DNA of 39,746 nucleotides from an uncultured Bacteroidota bacterium (lineage in GTDB: Bacteria > Bacteroidota > Bacteroidia > Flavobacteriales > Flavobacteriaceae). The translations under genes were made by a program, and so were the position numbers. The stretch is from NCBI GenBank assembly GCA_902509805.1, contig CABWZL010000008.1, forward strand, positions 1-39,746, in the 5' to 3' direction. This document shows positions 39,687 through 39,746 of the stretch, one piece after another (the first letter of the stretch is position 1; each line of letters opens with the position of its first letter). The notes below the pieces were generated by a model, which was not told where the DNA came from, did no database searches, and was given only the letters and a program-made list of their open reading frames with translations.

Positions 39687-39746
39687 TTAATGTTGAAGCT
39701 CTTTTTCACCTTTTTTTAAAGGTACATTTTGTGGAATAAAGTCAAC
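39687..39746 (-). CDS. C-terminal 19 residues of an unidentified protein (partial)
   Basis: The minus strand reads VDFIPQNVPLKKGEKELQH and TAA (39687-39689), open to the window edge. The composition is protein-like and the stop lies 46 bases upstream of ruvB, with the ruvB promoter in the gap, so this is probably the 3' end of the upstream gene. The fragment is too short to name. A cytochrome oxidase or queuosine gene would fit flavobacterial neighbourhoods of ruvB, but nothing in the residues decides it. Confidence 0.5.
   Translation of the reverse strand, partial: VDFIPQNVPLKKGEKELQH

Overview
The window looks like chromosomal core sequence from a small-genome, AT-rich member of the Bacteroidota, most likely a marine flavobacterium. 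GC looks to be around 30% by eye. Four things point there: the gene order (rpsP-rimM; prs-rplY-pth-ribF-serS-rsmA-mgtE; pdxJ | nadK-uppS-bamA-ompH; malic enzyme-ruvA-gcvH-tonB-ctaB-cox), the near absence of Shine-Dalgarno sequences, repeated TAnnTTTG boxes upstream of genes, and TonB-dependent, DUF420, DUF2141 and caa3-type oxidase genes. There is no phage, insertion sequence, CRISPR array or integron. No gap between genes exceeds 300 bases; the longest, 27597-27729, holds a promoter and a small inverted repeat.

Layout. 1-1816 (+): 3' end of rpsP with a tandem-repeat tail, rimM, and a glutaryl-CoA dehydrogenase-like gene. 1817-5070 (-): a Tat-exported TIM-barrel isomerase followed by a TonB-dependent receptor. 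5145-5804 (+): HAD phosphatase. 5814-7350 (-): tRNA-Leu(CAA) followed six bases later by an aberrant photolyase-like gene. 7452-14524 (+): prs, rplY, pth, ribF, serS, rsmA, mgtE, arsC. 14516-16485 (-): pdxJ, alpha/beta hydrolase, GNAT acetyltransferase. 16553-21230 (+): nadK, uppS, bamA, one ompH/skp. 21240-27596 (-): a MacAB-TolC-like efflux operon (ATPase, two permeases, adaptor, outer-membrane channel) ending in tsaB. 27730-29495 (-): an accessory module of membrane protein, DUF2141 protein, winged-helix regulator, 50-aa glycine-zipper protein and small lipoprotein. 29550-35293 (-): tonB, ctaB and the cytochrome c oxidase subunit/assembly cluster. 35368-39640 (-): ruvB, NADP-malic enzyme, ruvA, gcvH. 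The 3' end of an unidentified gene lies at the right edge.

How the genes work together. One block serves translation and cofactors (S16, RimM, L25, Pth, SerRS, RsmA, TsaB, PRPP synthase, RibF, NadK, PdxJ). One builds the envelope (UppS, BamA, OmpH, TonB, TBDR, efflux). One builds aerobic respiration (heme O synthase, oxidase subunits III/III/IV, SCO, DUF420 and companions). RuvA and RuvB flank the malic enzyme gene.

Points most worth a second look: (1) a one-base frameshift in an A6 run splits the malic enzyme gene; (2) the photolyase-like protein appears to keep its FAD salt bridge but lacks two of the three triad tryptophans and several lesion-contact residues; (3) a perfect 20-bp palindrome overlaps the promoter of the accessory module that encodes its own regulator; (4) two conserved loci that normally carry type IX secretion genes (porG between nadK and uppS, sprA between ruvA and gcvH) lack them; (5) nadK and ruvB appear to be leaderless; (6) a cysteine-free thioredoxin-like protein sits beside SCO. 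All functional names come from reading motifs and recalled families; no database search was run.
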